DNA from: Streptomyces caniferus | GTDB lineage: Bacteria > Actinomycetota > Actinomycetes > Streptomycetales > Streptomycetaceae | Length of the DNA: 64,000 nt | Assembly (NCBI RefSeq): GCF_009811555.1 | Contig: NZ_BLIN01000002.1 | Coordinates: 992,001-1,056,000 of the forward strand | Reading direction: 5' to 3' | Part shown: one piece after another, positions 43,590 to 52,336 of the stretch | Layout: each line of letters opens with the position of its first letter | How positions within the stretch are numbered: position 1 is the first letter of the stretch | The notes under the pieces: generated by a model | What the model was told of the DNA's origin: nothing | Seen by the model: the letters and a program-made list of their open reading frames with translations, nothing else | Databases searched by the model: none | Made by a program: the position numbers and the translations under genes

Positions 43590-44362
43590 TGAGCACCCCG
43601 ACTCTCGACAAGCACTCCGCGGAACTGGACGCGGCCGAGGACGGCGCTTCGCACCTGATCACGGTCACCTTCCGGATCCGCCGGTTCAACCCGGAGATCT
43701 CGGAGGACGCCAGCTGGGAGGACTTCCAGCTGGAGATCGACCCCAAGGAGCGCGTCCTGGACGCCCTCCACAAGATCAAGTGGGAGCTGGACGGGTCGCT
43801 GACCTTCCGCCGCTCCTGCGCCCACGGCATCTGCGGCTCGGACGCCATGCGCATCAACGGCCGCAACCGCCTCGCCTGCAAGACGCTGATCAAGGACATC
43901 AACCCGGAGAAGCCGATCACCGTCGAGGCCATCAAGGGCCTCACGGTGCTGAAGGACCTTGTCGTCGACATGGAGCCCTTCTTCCAGGCGTACCGCGATG
44001 TGATGCCCTTCCTCATCACGACCGGCAACGAGCCGACCCGTGAGCGGCGCCAGTCCGCCGAGGACCGCGAGCGCTTCGACGACACCACCAAGTGCATCCT
44101 CTGCGCCGCGTGCACCTCCTCGTGCCCGGTGTTCTGGAACGACGGCCAGTACTTCGGCCCGGCGGCGATCGTCAACGCGCACCGCTTCATCTTCGACTCG
44201 CGCGACGAGGGCGGCGAGCAGCGCCTGGAGATCCTCAACGACAAGGACGGCGTCTGGCGCTGCCGGACGACCTTCAACTGCACGGACGCCTGCCCGCGCG
44301 GTATCGAGGTCACCAAGGCCATCCAGGAAGTCAAGCGGGCGCTGATCACCCGCCGCTTCTGA
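43589..44362 (+). CDS. sdhB: Succinate dehydrogenase iron-sulfur subunit
   Basis: A 257-residue electron-transfer subunit. The [2Fe-2S] ligands lie in RRSCAHGICGSDAM plus RLACKT. The C-terminal ferredoxin part has TKCILCAACTSSCPVFW ([4Fe-4S]) and FNCTDACPRGIEVTKAI ([3Fe-4S]/[4Fe-4S]). It passes electrons from FAD in SdhA to quinone in SdhCD. The last 17 bases overlap the end of a minus-strand regulator gene. Confidence 0.98.
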   Translation: MSTPTLDKHSAELDAAEDGASHLITVTFRIRRFNPEISEDASWEDFQLEIDPKERVLDALHKIKWELDGSLTFRRSCAHGICGSDAMRINGRNRLACKTLIKDINPEKPITVEAIKGLTVLKDLVVDMEPFFQAYRDVMPFLITTGNEPTRERRQSAEDRERFDDTTKCILCAACTSSCPVFWNDGQYFGPAAIVNAHRFIFDSRDEGGEQRLEILNDKDGVWRCRTTFNCTDACPRGIEVTKAIQEVKRALITRRF

Positions 44363-45173
44363 GACCCACGGCGATCCGGGTCCCGACCCGGCCGCCGAGC
44401 AGAGCCGGTACGTCCCGAAGGGCCTCGCCTCCGTATCCCCGGAGGCGGGGCCCTTCGGCCTGCTCGCCCGCCGTCTCACGCGCCGGGTAGACGAGCACCG
44501 GCGGCAGCGCGTCGTCCACCAGCGCCAGCGGGTGGTCACAGCAGAAGTACGAGGGGACGAAGACCAGTCCGCGCCCCTGCAGGTGCAGCTCCCGCCGCAC
44601 CGGATAGTCGACCTCCAGCACCGGCGGCTGCCAGCGCATCGGCGCTCCGAACGTCCGCAGCATCGCCTCCACCCCGGACTGCCCCATGGCGTGCCTGCGC
44701 AACTCCCGGTCCGCGCCAACCCGTTGGGCGATCCGCGACCAGGCGGGCGCCACCGCCAGATGGTGGTACGTCCGCAGGCTGCGCGCGAGCTGCCGCAGCG
44801 CCGCCGGCTCGCCCTCGCCGATGCCGCGCGCCCACCCCGGCAGCGCCCGGTGCCCCGACAGCCGCGTCAGCTCGGTCCGCAGCCGCTGCCGCGGGGTGCT
44901 CATCACGGCCTCCAGACCGGACTCGACGCCGTACTGGGACGCGGCCGGCGTGAGGAAGTCCGGGAAGTAGCCGTACGGCGGGACCAGCGCGAACAGCGTC
45001 CGCAGCGGCCCCGGCCCGTGCAGCACGGAGTGCTGCCGCCAGGCCGCCAGCGCCGGATCGGTCCGGCTCTCCCGCAGGCTGTGCAGGCTCAGCACCGTCT
45101 CCCAGAGCGGGTCGGCCCCGTCGGCCACGCGCGTACGCGCCAGATCCTGTGCGGTGAAGTGCACTCGTAGCAC
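44346..45173 (-). CDS. DUF5937-type regulator, C-terminal winged helix missing
   Basis: A 275-residue protein resembling the N-terminal sensor part of streptomycete DUF5937/ArsR-type regulators (VLRVHFTAQDLARTRVAD; FALVPPYGYFPDFLTPAAS; RRELHLQGRGLVFVPSYFC). In full-length relatives a winged HTH follows the PVLVYPAR region. Here the frame runs on for about 40 residues (RDVPALLGGRVGTRIAVGLR) and stops inside the 3' end of sdhB. The DNA-binding domain is therefore lost and the gene is probably a remnant. GTG 45173 has AGGGGG 5 bases upstream. The sdh terminator hairpin (44415-44458) lies inside its coding sequence. Confidence 0.7.
   Translation of the reverse strand: MLRVHFTAQDLARTRVADGADPLWETVLSLHSLRESRTDPALAAWRQHSVLHGPGPLRTLFALVPPYGYFPDFLTPAASQYGVESGLEAVMSTPRQRLRTELTRLSGHRALPGWARGIGEGEPAALRQLARSLRTYHHLAVAPAWSRIAQRVGADRELRRHAMGQSGVEAMLRTFGAPMRWQPPVLEVDYPVRRELHLQGRGLVFVPSYFCCDHPLALVDDALPPVLVYPARETAGEQAEGPRLRGYGGEALRDVPALLGGRVGTRIAVGLRSGG
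44415..44458 (+). terminator. sdhCDAB terminator hairpin
   Basis: The arms 44415-44433 and 44440-44458 form a roughly 19-bp stem with few mismatches and a short loop, 53 bases after the sdhB stop. Confidence 0.8.
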
Positions 45174-45304
45174 ATCGTCCCCCTGCTTCTGCTGCGCCAC
45201 TCCCCTCGCGGCATGAACACGAGGATCTGTCCGACGGGTGGATGGTGGCAAGCGGAACCGGCCGGTAGCATCCGGCCCCCGCCCGGGGATTTCGCCCACC
45301 GCCT

Positions 45305-45703
45305 TCAGGCCGAGCGCAGCGCCCTGATCGCCAACGCCTCGTCCTGCGCCCGGCGCTCCCGCATGACCTGCGCATACGCCCCGAGCGCGGCGCGACGCCG
45401 GGTCAAGTCGGCCATCTCGGCTTCGAGTTGGGCCATCTGCCGTTCGACGATGCCGCTCGACAGCGCACACGGGGTCAGCCCCGGTCCGCCCTGGGCACAG
45501 GGCAGCAAGGCACGGATGTCGTCCGTATTGAGCCCGGTGGCGAGAAGCTCCCGGATCCGGCCGACGAGCTCGACGGCTTCCTCGTCGTCGTAGCGCCGGT
45601 AGCCGTTGGCGTCCCGATGGGCGCGGAGCAGCCCCCGCTGCTCGTAGTAGCGCAGGGCTCGCGTACTGACTCCGGTGCGCCGGGCCAGCTCGCCGATTCG
45701 CAT
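45305..45703 (-). CDS. MerR-family transcriptional regulator
   Basis: A 132-residue MerR protein. The N-terminal winged HTH is complete (MRIGELARRTGVSTRALRYY; LLRAHRDANGYRRYDDEEAV), followed by a dimerisation helix (SGIVERQMAQLEAEMADLTR) and a short C-terminus with two cysteines (LLPCAQGGPGLTPC). It is divergent from an alpha/beta hydrolase whose promoter shows MerR-type symmetry, so that hydrolase is its likely target. Confidence 0.9.
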   Translation of the reverse strand: MRIGELARRTGVSTRALRYYEQRGLLRAHRDANGYRRYDDEEAVELVGRIRELLATGLNTDDIRALLPCAQGGPGLTPCALSSGIVERQMAQLEAEMADLTRRRAALGAYAQVMRERRAQDEALAIRALRSA

Positions 45704-45857
45704 GCGGTCCCCCTCCGTGGCGATTCATGGTGATGCGTGCTGTGGCGAATGTGTACGGCCGCGTACCGCCGCGTATGGCTGCTTACAACTGCGTACGGCT
45801 GTTTACGGCTTCGGGCTGTTGGCGATCTCGCCGTACCGGGATTCGCCGGGCCGCCGG

Positions 45858-45890
45858 CTTGACCTTCACACCGACGTCAAGGTGCAACCT
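45858..45890 (+). promoter_or_regulatory. MerR-type promoter/operator
   Basis: CTTGAC (45858-45863) and GTCAAG (45876-45881) form a dyad overlapping a -35 TTGACC (45859-45864). The next -10-like sequence (CAACCT, 45885-45890) lies 20 bp away, giving the over-long spacer typical of MerR-activated promoters. The hydrolase ATG is only 8 bases further on. Confidence 0.65.
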
Positions 45891-45897
45891 CTCTCCC

Positions 45898-46722
45898 ATG
45901 ACCCAGATTCCCGCCGGGCGTCCCCCGGTTACCGCCCCCTTCCCGCCGCTCTCCACCACTGTCGCGGGCGCCCCCGCCGGCCCCGGTGTCCTGCTGGCCC
46001 ACGGCGCGACCGGAAGCGTCCAGGGCAACTACGGCGGCCTCATCCCCGCGCTGTCGGCTTCCGGCCATCGCGTGGTGGCGCCCGACTACCCGGGGTCCGG
46101 TGACTCCCCGCGCGCCACCGGACCGCTGGAACTGGACGCCCTGGCCGACGCCGTGGTGGCCACGGCCACCGGGGCCGGTCTGGAGACCTTCACCGTGATC
46201 GGCTACTCGATGGGCACGGCCGTCGCCGTACGCGCCGCCGCCCGCCATCCCGAGCGGGTCCGCGGCCTCGTGCTGACCGCGGGTCTCGCCCGCGCCGACG
46301 CCCGTACGACGGTGTGGATGGACCTGTTCCTGCACCTCCTGGAGCGCGCGGACCATACGGGCTTCGCCCAGGCGCGGGCCCTCGCCGGCCTCGCCCCCGA
46401 GCGCTTCAACGCCCTGTCCCCCGCCGAACTGGCCGCCGCGCTGGACCCGGACCCGTCCCTCCCACCGAGCGGCTCCGCCGAACAGGCCGCGCTCGTCCGC
46501 ACCGTGGACACCACGGCCGACCTGCCGGGCATCACGGTCCCGACCCTGGTCATCGCCACCACCCTGGACCCCCTGGTGCACCCTTCCCACTCCCGATACC
46601 TGGCGGACCACATCCCCGGCGCCGCGTACGCCGAGATCGCCACGGGGCATCTGCCCATGGTCGAACGCCCGGAGGAGTGGCAGGACCTGATCCAGGAGTT
46701 CCTCACGCGGCAGGGGTTGTGA
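45898..46722 (+). CDS. Alpha/beta-hydrolase
   Basis: A 274-residue soluble hydrolase. The fold shows LLAHGATGSVQGNYGGLIPA (oxyanion HG), the nucleophile elbow VIGYSMGTAVAVRAAA (G-Y-S-M-G), TLVIATTLDPLVHPSHSRYL (acid) and EIATGHLPMVERPEEW (His). The substrate is unknown. Control by the divergent MerR is suggested by the promoter. ATG 45898 is selected; the longer frame to 45727 overlaps the promoter. Confidence 0.88.
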   Translation: MTQIPAGRPPVTAPFPPLSTTVAGAPAGPGVLLAHGATGSVQGNYGGLIPALSASGHRVVAPDYPGSGDSPRATGPLELDALADAVVATATGAGLETFTVIGYSMGTAVAVRAAARHPERVRGLVLTAGLARADARTTVWMDLFLHLLERADHTGFAQARALAGLAPERFNALSPAELAAALDPDPSLPPSGSAEQAALVRTVDTTADLPGITVPTLVIATTLDPLVHPSHSRYLADHIPGAAYAEIATGHLPMVERPEEWQDLIQEFLTRQGL

Positions 46723-46801
46723 GGGGGGACGGTGGGTTGTAGGGGGCGGGGGTGGTGGCAGGGGTGGTGGCGTGGGTGGTTGTCGGGGGCGGGGGGGCGC
46801 C

Positions 46802-46940
46802 GGTGGACGTCGGGGCATGGCAGTGGTCGTCAGGGCCGGAGGGCGGCGCCGGTGGTCGTCGGGGCATGGCGGTGGTCGTTGGGGCCTGAGGACGGCATCT
46901 GCGGTCCTCGGTGCATGGCAGTGGTCGTCGGCGGTTGTCG
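46802..46940. repeat. 49-bp degenerate tandem repeat, about 2.8 copies
   Basis: Units at 46802-46850, 46851-46899 and 46900-46940 share GGTSGWCGTCGGKGCATGGC followed by RGTGGTCGTY. The array fills much of the 293-base gap between two hydrolase genes and follows a G/T-rich (GGTGG)-like tract at 46735-46800. No gene is visible in it. Confidence 0.7.
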
Positions 46941-47015
46941 ACACCTGAAGGTGTCATCACAGACCGTGACGTTTGTCAGTACCGACTGCGAACTGCCCCG
47001 CCTACGCTCTGAATC

Positions 47016-48329
47016 ATGATCCGATTCCGCCGCAGTGCCATCGGCCTGCTTCTCGCCCTCGCGCTCCCCTTACCCCTCGCCGCCGGCGACTCCGCCTTCG
47101 CAGCCCCCTCTCCCCGCGCCGCCCATGGCTCCCCCGTGGTCCCCGCGGCCTCCCTCGCGATCCCGGCAGCCTCCCTCGCTGTCTCGGCGCCCTCCCCCAC
47201 TCTCGCGGCAGAGACCCGCGGAGGTCCCGCAGCCCACTCCGCCCCGCTCGAACTCCCCCGCCCCACGGGGCCGTACGCCGTCGGACGCGACACGCTCCAC
47301 CTCACCGACGCACAACGCCGGGACCCTTGGGTGCCGTCCGCGGGCGCACGGGAGCTGATGGCGACGATGTACTACCCGGCCCGCCCCGGCACCGGCGGCG
47401 CCCCCACGTCCTACATGACCACCGAAGAGGCCCAACTCCTGCTGAAGGGCAGCGAACTCGCGGACGTGCTGCCGGCCGAGCAGCTCGCCGGTACCCGGAC
47501 CCACGCCCGCACCGGCGCCCGGGCCGTCGGCGGTCACCACCCGCTGGTGGTGCTCTCCCCGGGCTTCGCCCTCCACCGCGCGACGCTCTCCCTGCTCTCC
47601 GAGGAGCTGGCCTCCCGCGGCTATGTCGTCGCACTCCTCGACCACGCCTACGAATCCCTCGGCACCGCCTTCCCCGGAGGCCGCACCCTCACCTGCGTCG
47701 CCTGCGACACGGTGAAGGACGCTCCCAAGGATGACCAACTGGCGCTGATGGCCAAGGTCGCCACCGGCCGCGCCGCCGACATCTCCTTCGTCATCGACAC
47801 CCTGACGGCCGCGCCGCACGGCCCGCACGGCCCGGCCCGGCGGTACTCGTCGATGATCGACCCGAAGCGGACAGGCGTCGCCGGACATTCCATCGGCGGC
47901 AACAGCGCGGCCACCGCCATGGCGGCCGACCGCCGCATCCGCGCGGGGATCAACATGGACGGCGGCTTCTCCGCCCCGGTCCCGCCCTCCGGGCTCAACG
48001 GGCGGCCGTTCCTGATGCTCGGCAACCTGAGCGGCCATGCGCCGGACGGCAAGGAAGGCAGCTGGCTGCCCAACTGGCGTCGGCTGGACGGCTGGAAGCG
48101 CTGGCTCACGGTCCGCGATGCCGGGCACTTCACCTTCATCGATCTGCCGGTCCTGGGCGCCCAGCTCGGCATCCCCGACCCCACCGCGCCGATCCCCGGC
48201 AAGCGCGCCGGCGAGATCACCCGGACCTATGCCGGTGCCTTCTTCGACCAGCAGCTGCGCGGCATACCGCAGCCCGTCCTGGACGGCCCGTCCGCCGCCA
48301 ACCCCGAGGTCGTCTTCCACACCCCCTGA
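47016..48329 (+). CDS. Secreted alpha/beta-hydrolase (PAF-acetylhydrolase/lipase-like)
   Basis: A 437-residue exported hydrolase. The signal peptide is MIRFRRSAIGLLLALALPLP to about residue 29 (AFAAPS). An Ala/Pro/Ser-rich linker continues to residue 85, then the catalytic domain has HHPLVVLSPGFALHRATL (oxyanion), the nucleophile GVAGHSIGGNSAATAM (G-H-S-I-G), INMDGGFSAPV and RDAGHFTFIDLP (His). This matches the platelet-activating-factor acetylhydrolase/lipase group. A terminator hairpin follows. Confidence 0.88.
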   Translation: MIRFRRSAIGLLLALALPLPLAAGDSAFAAPSPRAAHGSPVVPAASLAIPAASLAVSAPSPTLAAETRGGPAAHSAPLELPRPTGPYAVGRDTLHLTDAQRRDPWVPSAGARELMATMYYPARPGTGGAPTSYMTTEEAQLLLKGSELADVLPAEQLAGTRTHARTGARAVGGHHPLVVLSPGFALHRATLSLLSEELASRGYVVALLDHAYESLGTAFPGGRTLTCVACDTVKDAPKDDQLALMAKVATGRAADISFVIDTLTAAPHGPHGPARRYSSMIDPKRTGVAGHSIGGNSAATAMAADRRIRAGINMDGGFSAPVPPSGLNGRPFLMLGNLSGHAPDGKEGSWLPNWRRLDGWKRWLTVRDAGHFTFIDLPVLGAQLGIPDPTAPIPGKRAGEITRTYAGAFFDQQLRGIPQPVLDGPSAANPEVVFHTP

Positions 48330-48337
48330 CCACAAAG

Positions 48338-48374
48338 GCAGGAGGGGAAGCGGACACCCCGCTCCCCCTCCTGC
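48338..48374 (+). terminator. Terminator after the secreted hydrolase
   Basis: GCAGGAGGGGAAGCGG (48338-48353) pairs with CCGCTCCCCCTCCTGC (48359-48374), 16 bp with one mismatch and a 5-base loop, between convergent genes. Confidence 0.75.
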
Positions 48375-48388
48375 TCCTCGCCGGTCCG

Positions 48389-48895
48389 CTACCGCTCGCC
48401 CTCGAGGACCTTGTCCAGAAAGACGTCCAGGTTCCGCACCGTACGAGCGATCCGCTCCTCCAGCGGCAGCGTCTCCTCGTGCCGCCCGGCGAGCTGGGAC
48501 TTCTTGCGGCCCCGTACGTAGAGGGAGCAGGCGAGATCGGCACACAGATACGTCCCGACCGTGTTCCCCTGCCGCCCCAAGGGACCGGCCCGACGCGCGG
48601 CGAGCAGGCTGACGCCGGAGCCCGGATGCCCGGTCACACAGACCGAGCACACCGTCGTCTTCGTGAAACTCCGTCGGACGCCCTGCGGCACCCGCAATGT
48701 CACCCCGATGATCCCTTCGCCCCGCGGCGCCACCAGGTAACTCCGGTCCGGCGCCCCGGGATCACGCCACCCCAGAAAATCCAGGTCCCCCCAAGGAAGT
48801 TCGGCCAGCCCCACGGGCAGATGCATCCTGCTCGCTTCGCCCTTCGAACAATTGACGAAGGAGGCACGTATCGCTTTTTCACCTACGGGGTCCAT
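48389..48895 (-). CDS. FBP-domain (treble-clef zinc finger) protein
   Basis: A 168-residue cytoplasmic protein of the elongation-factor-G-binding-protein C-terminal (FBP_C) family. After an N-terminal segment (MDPVGEKAIRASFVNCSKGE; PWGDLDFLGWRDPG) comes the four-cysteine zinc site: TVCSVCVTGHPG paired with TYLCADLACSLYVRG. Family members bind the ribosome/EF-G; that role here is by analogy. ATG 48895 is preferred over an upstream in-frame ATG at 48937. Confidence 0.85.
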   Translation of the reverse strand: MDPVGEKAIRASFVNCSKGEASRMHLPVGLAELPWGDLDFLGWRDPGAPDRSYLVAPRGEGIIGVTLRVPQGVRRSFTKTTVCSVCVTGHPGSGVSLLAARRAGPLGRQGNTVGTYLCADLACSLYVRGRKKSQLAGRHEETLPLEERIARTVRNLDVFLDKVLEGER

Positions 48896-48975
48896 GACCT
48901 GGGAAGTTAACAGCGCCCCGGCGCCACGTCTTCTCATTTTCTCCCCGCGAGGGAGGGGCGGGGCGCTGTCCCGGC

Positions 48976-50157
48976 TCAGCCCCAGCTCTGACCACCGGCG
49001 CTCTTGCGGCGACGGGATGCCAGGACGATGGCGACGACGGCTCCGACGACCACCAGGACACCGACGCCGATGCCGCCGTAGAGCAGGGCCCGGTTCATGA
49101 TCTCCTTGCCGCCGACCGGCGGGTCGGCGTCGGGCGCGCCGGCATCCAGCTGCGATGACGCCTTGCCCTTCGGCATCGGCAGCGGGCCCTCCTTGGAGCC
49201 CTCGGGGATGTCCTTCCGCAAGGCGGGGCCGGGCTGGATGAAGCCGTAGCCGTAGTGCGCGTCCGGGAGCTTGAGGCCCTTCTGGTCCTTGGGCAGGCCG
49301 GCCGTCTTCACCAGCCGGTTGGCGATCTGGCCGGGAGTGAGGTCGGGATACTTTTCCTTGAGGAGGGCGACTGTGCCGGAGACGTAGGCGGTGGAGCCCG
49401 AGTTTCCGTTTTCAGTGTGGTAGCTCGAGTCGCTCCTGCCCGTCGCGGCGGGGATCTTCACCCCGGGCGCGAGCAAGTCCATGTCGGAGTTGTAGTTGTT
49501 GAACTCAGCCGATTTGCCGTATTCATCGACCGCACCGACACCGATCACACCCGGGCAGGCCACCGGATAATTCTTGTCGGTCGCAGCCTCGTTACCCATA
49601 CCGGCCACCACCACGGCGCCCTTGGAAATGGCGTAGTGGATGGATTCGCAGGTGTCAGCCGAACGACCCTCGGTGTATGACATATTGATGACGTCAGCAC
49701 CGTGGTCGGCGGCCCAGCGTGTGGCCAGCCCGGTGTTCTTGTACTCCGGCACGGGAAGGATCTTTGCTTCCGGCGCCAGCCCCTTGACACCTTCGGAGCC
49801 CCCCGGGCCGTGGCCGTGGCCCGCGATGATCGCCGCCATGCCAGTACCGTGGTCGAGGACGTTCTCACCCGGCTTGAGGTGTTTGGCCCCCTCCTCCTGA
49901 GTCGCCTTCCCGAAATCCGGCCCGGGAAGGAACTGTCCCTTCAGGTCTTGGTGGGTCTCCCGAAAGCCGTTGTCAAGGACGGCCACCGTCACGCCCTTGC
50001 CGGTGGCCTCCTTCCACAGCTGTTCAGCCCCGAACGCCTCCAACGGCCAGAGATCCTTGCGCGTTTGGTCTGCGGAGGCGGTACCGCTCGCGGTGATGAG
50101 CAGCGCGCCGGTCAGCGCGGCACCCACCGTCACGCGCAGTCCTCGGGTGACCCTCAT
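48976..50157 (-). CDS. Mycosin-type subtilisin protease of type VII secretion
   Basis: A 393-residue membrane-anchored S8 protease. Signal peptide to about residue 30 (ALLITASGTASADQ). Catalytic Asp in VAVLDNGFRETH, His in VLDHGTGMAAIIAGHGHG, oxyanion Asn region GAVVVAGMGNEAA and Ser in GNSGSTAYVSGTVALL. A Pro-rich linker precedes the C-terminal helix LLYGGIGVGVLVVVGAVVAI and a basic tail. It probably processes or stabilises ESX-type secretion outside the membrane. It lies downstream of two WXG100-like genes; no EccC/EccD component is in the window. Confidence 0.92.
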   Translation of the reverse strand: MRVTRGLRVTVGAALTGALLITASGTASADQTRKDLWPLEAFGAEQLWKEATGKGVTVAVLDNGFRETHQDLKGQFLPGPDFGKATQEEGAKHLKPGENVLDHGTGMAAIIAGHGHGPGGSEGVKGLAPEAKILPVPEYKNTGLATRWAADHGADVINMSYTEGRSADTCESIHYAISKGAVVVAGMGNEAATDKNYPVACPGVIGVGAVDEYGKSAEFNNYNSDMDLLAPGVKIPAATGRSDSSYHTENGNSGSTAYVSGTVALLKEKYPDLTPGQIANRLVKTAGLPKDQKGLKLPDAHYGYGFIQPGPALRKDIPEGSKEGPLPMPKGKASSQLDAGAPDADPPVGGKEIMNRALLYGGIGVGVLVVVGAVVAIVLASRRRKSAGGQSWG

Positions 50158-50212
50158 GCTTGGCTCCTTCTCGCTGTGCTGTCCGGGCGGCAGTGTTCCA
50201 TCCAAAGAGAAG

Positions 50213-50234
50213 CCCCGCACCCTCGGGTGCGGGG
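50213..50234 (-). terminator. Hairpin between the WXG-type gene and the mycosin gene
   Basis: CCCCGCACC (50213-50221) pairs perfectly with GGTGCGGGG (50226-50234), loop CTCG. It lies 39 bases after the upstream stop and could attenuate transcription into the mycosin gene. Confidence 0.6.
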
Positions 50235-50272
50235 CCGCTCCTTACCGGCCGCCGTAAGGCGGTGGCGGTGTC

Positions 50273-51697
50273 CTACTCGATGACGCGGGGCGCCACATTG
50301 CGTTGCGACATCCACGTCTCCTCGTCCTCGACCAGGTAGTCGGGGCGCTGACCAGTGGTGCGCTCCTTCTCCTTCTTGTCCTTGCCCTTGGCTCCGGCCG
50401 CACCCATGCCCGCCTGCTGGCCGCCACGGCTGCGATGCAGACCCGAACCGCCCTGCTTGGCTCCTCCGGCGGGACCACCCGGCTTGCCGACCGTGCCGCC
50501 ACGCGTACGCGCCTGCGCACCGCTGCGTCCGGCCGCGCCGGCCTTGCCACCCTTGGCGCCGCCTGCGCCGCCCGCGCCCGGCATGCCTCCGCGCATACCT
50601 CCGGCGCCGGCCGCACCTCGCCCGCCGCCGGACCGCATGCCGCCCCCGGGCATGCCGATGGGAAGCGGCATCGCGCCGCCCGCACCGCCGCCCGAGCCGC
50701 CGACCACGCCATGTCCGCCACCGGACAGACCACCGCTGTGTCCACCGGAAACCGAGGGCGGGGCCATGGTGCCGCCCTGCAGGCTGTCGAGCCCTGTGTG
50801 GACCGGGAGGTCCGGCCGGCTGACCTTGGGGCCGTCGAATCCGGGCGGCACCGCTCCACCGCCCGCGCCATGGGGGTGGTGCGGTGTGACCGACGACGGA
50901 TCCGGGTGGTACCTGTCGCCCGGGTCAGGCATCCGTACCGGCGGCGGGTGCGGGCCGCTGCCCGGCTCCTTCGGCCAATCGCCATGAAGGCCGTCGTCAC
51001 CGTCATCGCCCCAGATATCGGCGCGTCCCGAGTAATGGTTCGCCAGCTCGTCCATCACGACGACCGCCTCGACCTGACGCTCCTTGCTCAGGGACAGCTT
51101 GTCCCGGTTGAGCTCCAGCGCCTGGCGGGCGTCCATCTTCGGGTTCGCCATGTCCCGGTGGAACTGGGCGTCGTCGCCACTGTCGTCCGTGAGACTGTCC
51201 CACTTCCCCGGGTCGTGGATCTTCGACATGGCCTCCATGGCCTGGCGAAGGTTGTGGGCGAGACCGACCTGCGGGCCCGACTCACGCGAGCCGATCAGCG
51301 ATGCCTCGGCCTTCCGGGCATGCCGGTACGTCCGGTCGATCTTGCCGAGCACCTTGACGGCTTCCTTGCGGAACGCGTCGGCCGCCGAGCCCTCCCAGTG
51401 GGCCGTCGCGTGATCGACGGCATCCATGAACTTCTTACGGATGCCGCCGTGCCCGTCCTGTCCGCCGAGCAGATCCGCGGACTTGCGCCAGTGGTCGCCG
51501 GCCGTCTCCAGCGTTTCCGGCTTGGCGTTCTCGATCATCTTGCGGAGCGCGTTGATGCCGTGGTGGTGGAAGTCGGAAGGGGAGTGCGGGGTCAAGCGCT
51601 CGCCTTGGAACGACTTCAGCTTGCTGTCCCGCTCCGCCTCCTTCCGCTGCCTCTCGCTCGTCTCGGCGCTCTCGCGCTCCTCCATGGCGCTAACCAC
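50273..51697 (-). CDS. Large WXG100-like type VII secretion substrate
   Basis: A 474-residue protein. Residues about 40-230 are helical and include AHWEGSAADAFRKEAVKVLG, the W-x-G turn (101-103) of WXG100/PPE-like substrates. From 245 to 440 it is Gly/Pro/Ala-rich and disordered (GGHSGGLSGGGHGVVGGSGG). The conserved C-terminal tail RPDYLVEDEETWMSQRNVAP is one I associate with streptomycete ESX-linked proteins. The GTG at 51697 has GGGGGG 6 bases upstream. It lies between a small ESX-like protein and the mycosin and is presumably exported as a partner of the former. Confidence 0.8.
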   Translation of the reverse strand: MVSAMEERESAETSERQRKEAERDSKLKSFQGERLTPHSPSDFHHHGINALRKMIENAKPETLETAGDHWRKSADLLGGQDGHGGIRKKFMDAVDHATAHWEGSAADAFRKEAVKVLGKIDRTYRHARKAEASLIGSRESGPQVGLAHNLRQAMEAMSKIHDPGKWDSLTDDSGDDAQFHRDMANPKMDARQALELNRDKLSLSKERQVEAVVVMDELANHYSGRADIWGDDGDDGLHGDWPKEPGSGPHPPPVRMPDPGDRYHPDPSSVTPHHPHGAGGGAVPPGFDGPKVSRPDLPVHTGLDSLQGGTMAPPSVSGGHSGGLSGGGHGVVGGSGGGAGGAMPLPIGMPGGGMRSGGGRGAAGAGGMRGGMPGAGGAGGAKGGKAGAAGRSGAQARTRGGTVGKPGGPAGGAKQGGSGLHRSRGGQQAGMGAAGAKGKDKKEKERTTGQRPDYLVEDEETWMSQRNVAPRVIE

Positions 51698-51753
51698 AAC
51701 GGCCCCCCTTCATCGTCATCCCTCTCGTCCTCATCCCTGCGCCGCCGTGGAGG

Positions 51754-52065
51754 TCAGCCGTTCATCGAGACCTTGGTCTCGTGCTCCTGGTCCTCGTAGG
51801 CACCGCGGCTCGCCTCTGTCTTCTCGCCGAACTCATGGGTGAGGTCGTGGAGTGCCTTGACGACGTCCTTCAGATACGTCTGCATGCGGTCATGGGCGTG
51901 GGAGACTTCCTCCGCTTCGCCGAAGTTGATGCCGAAAGCCGACTTCGGGACGTTCGTGCCGTACTCGACCTTCTGGCTGGTTTCCGCCATATCGCCCTGA
52001 AGGTGCCTGAGTTGACGTACGACGCCATCCAGCTCGTCGAGATCAACCTTGAAGTGCTTGCCCAT
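51754..52065 (-). CDS. ESAT-6-like small type VII secretion protein
   Basis: A 103-residue helical-hairpin protein starting at ATG 52065 (GKHFKVDLDELDGVVRQLRH). The turn region (EYGTNVPKSAFGINFGEAEE) replaces a canonical W-x-G. The C-terminus carries RGAYEDQEHETK, matching the Y-x-x-x-D/E export signal. It is the first gene of the ESX-like module; the 271-base gap upstream (52066-52336) contains an A/T-richer stretch near 52165-52215 that is the probable promoter. Confidence 0.78.
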   Translation of the reverse strand: MGKHFKVDLDELDGVVRQLRHLQGDMAETSQKVEYGTNVPKSAFGINFGEAEEVSHAHDRMQTYLKDVVKALHDLTHEFGEKTEASRGAYEDQEHETKVSMNG

Positions 52066-52336
52066 GACCACTCTCCCCGTTATGCGCACACCCGGCCGGA
52101 CCCGCCACCCCACTCGCGCCGACTGTTCCGGCGCCGCCACGGCGACGGCCGACGGGCAGCGTAAAGTCAATAAAGGTTAAGGAGTTGGCGAGCAAAATAG
52201 CAAGATCGTAAGTCATGATCTGTCCGATTCCGGGCGGAATGCGACCGCACTTTGTGGACAGTCCGTTATCCAATTCCCGAACGGCAGCCGACTCCCGTTC
52301 CGGATCGCCCTTCTGACGCCCCCGGGGGCCACCGAA

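Noticed and set aside
50273..51697. Collagen-like or PGRS protein for the Gly-rich middle of the WXG-type protein
   Set aside because: There is no regular G-x-y periodicity or GGAGGX array; the region is a disordered linker between a W-x-G domain and a conserved tail.
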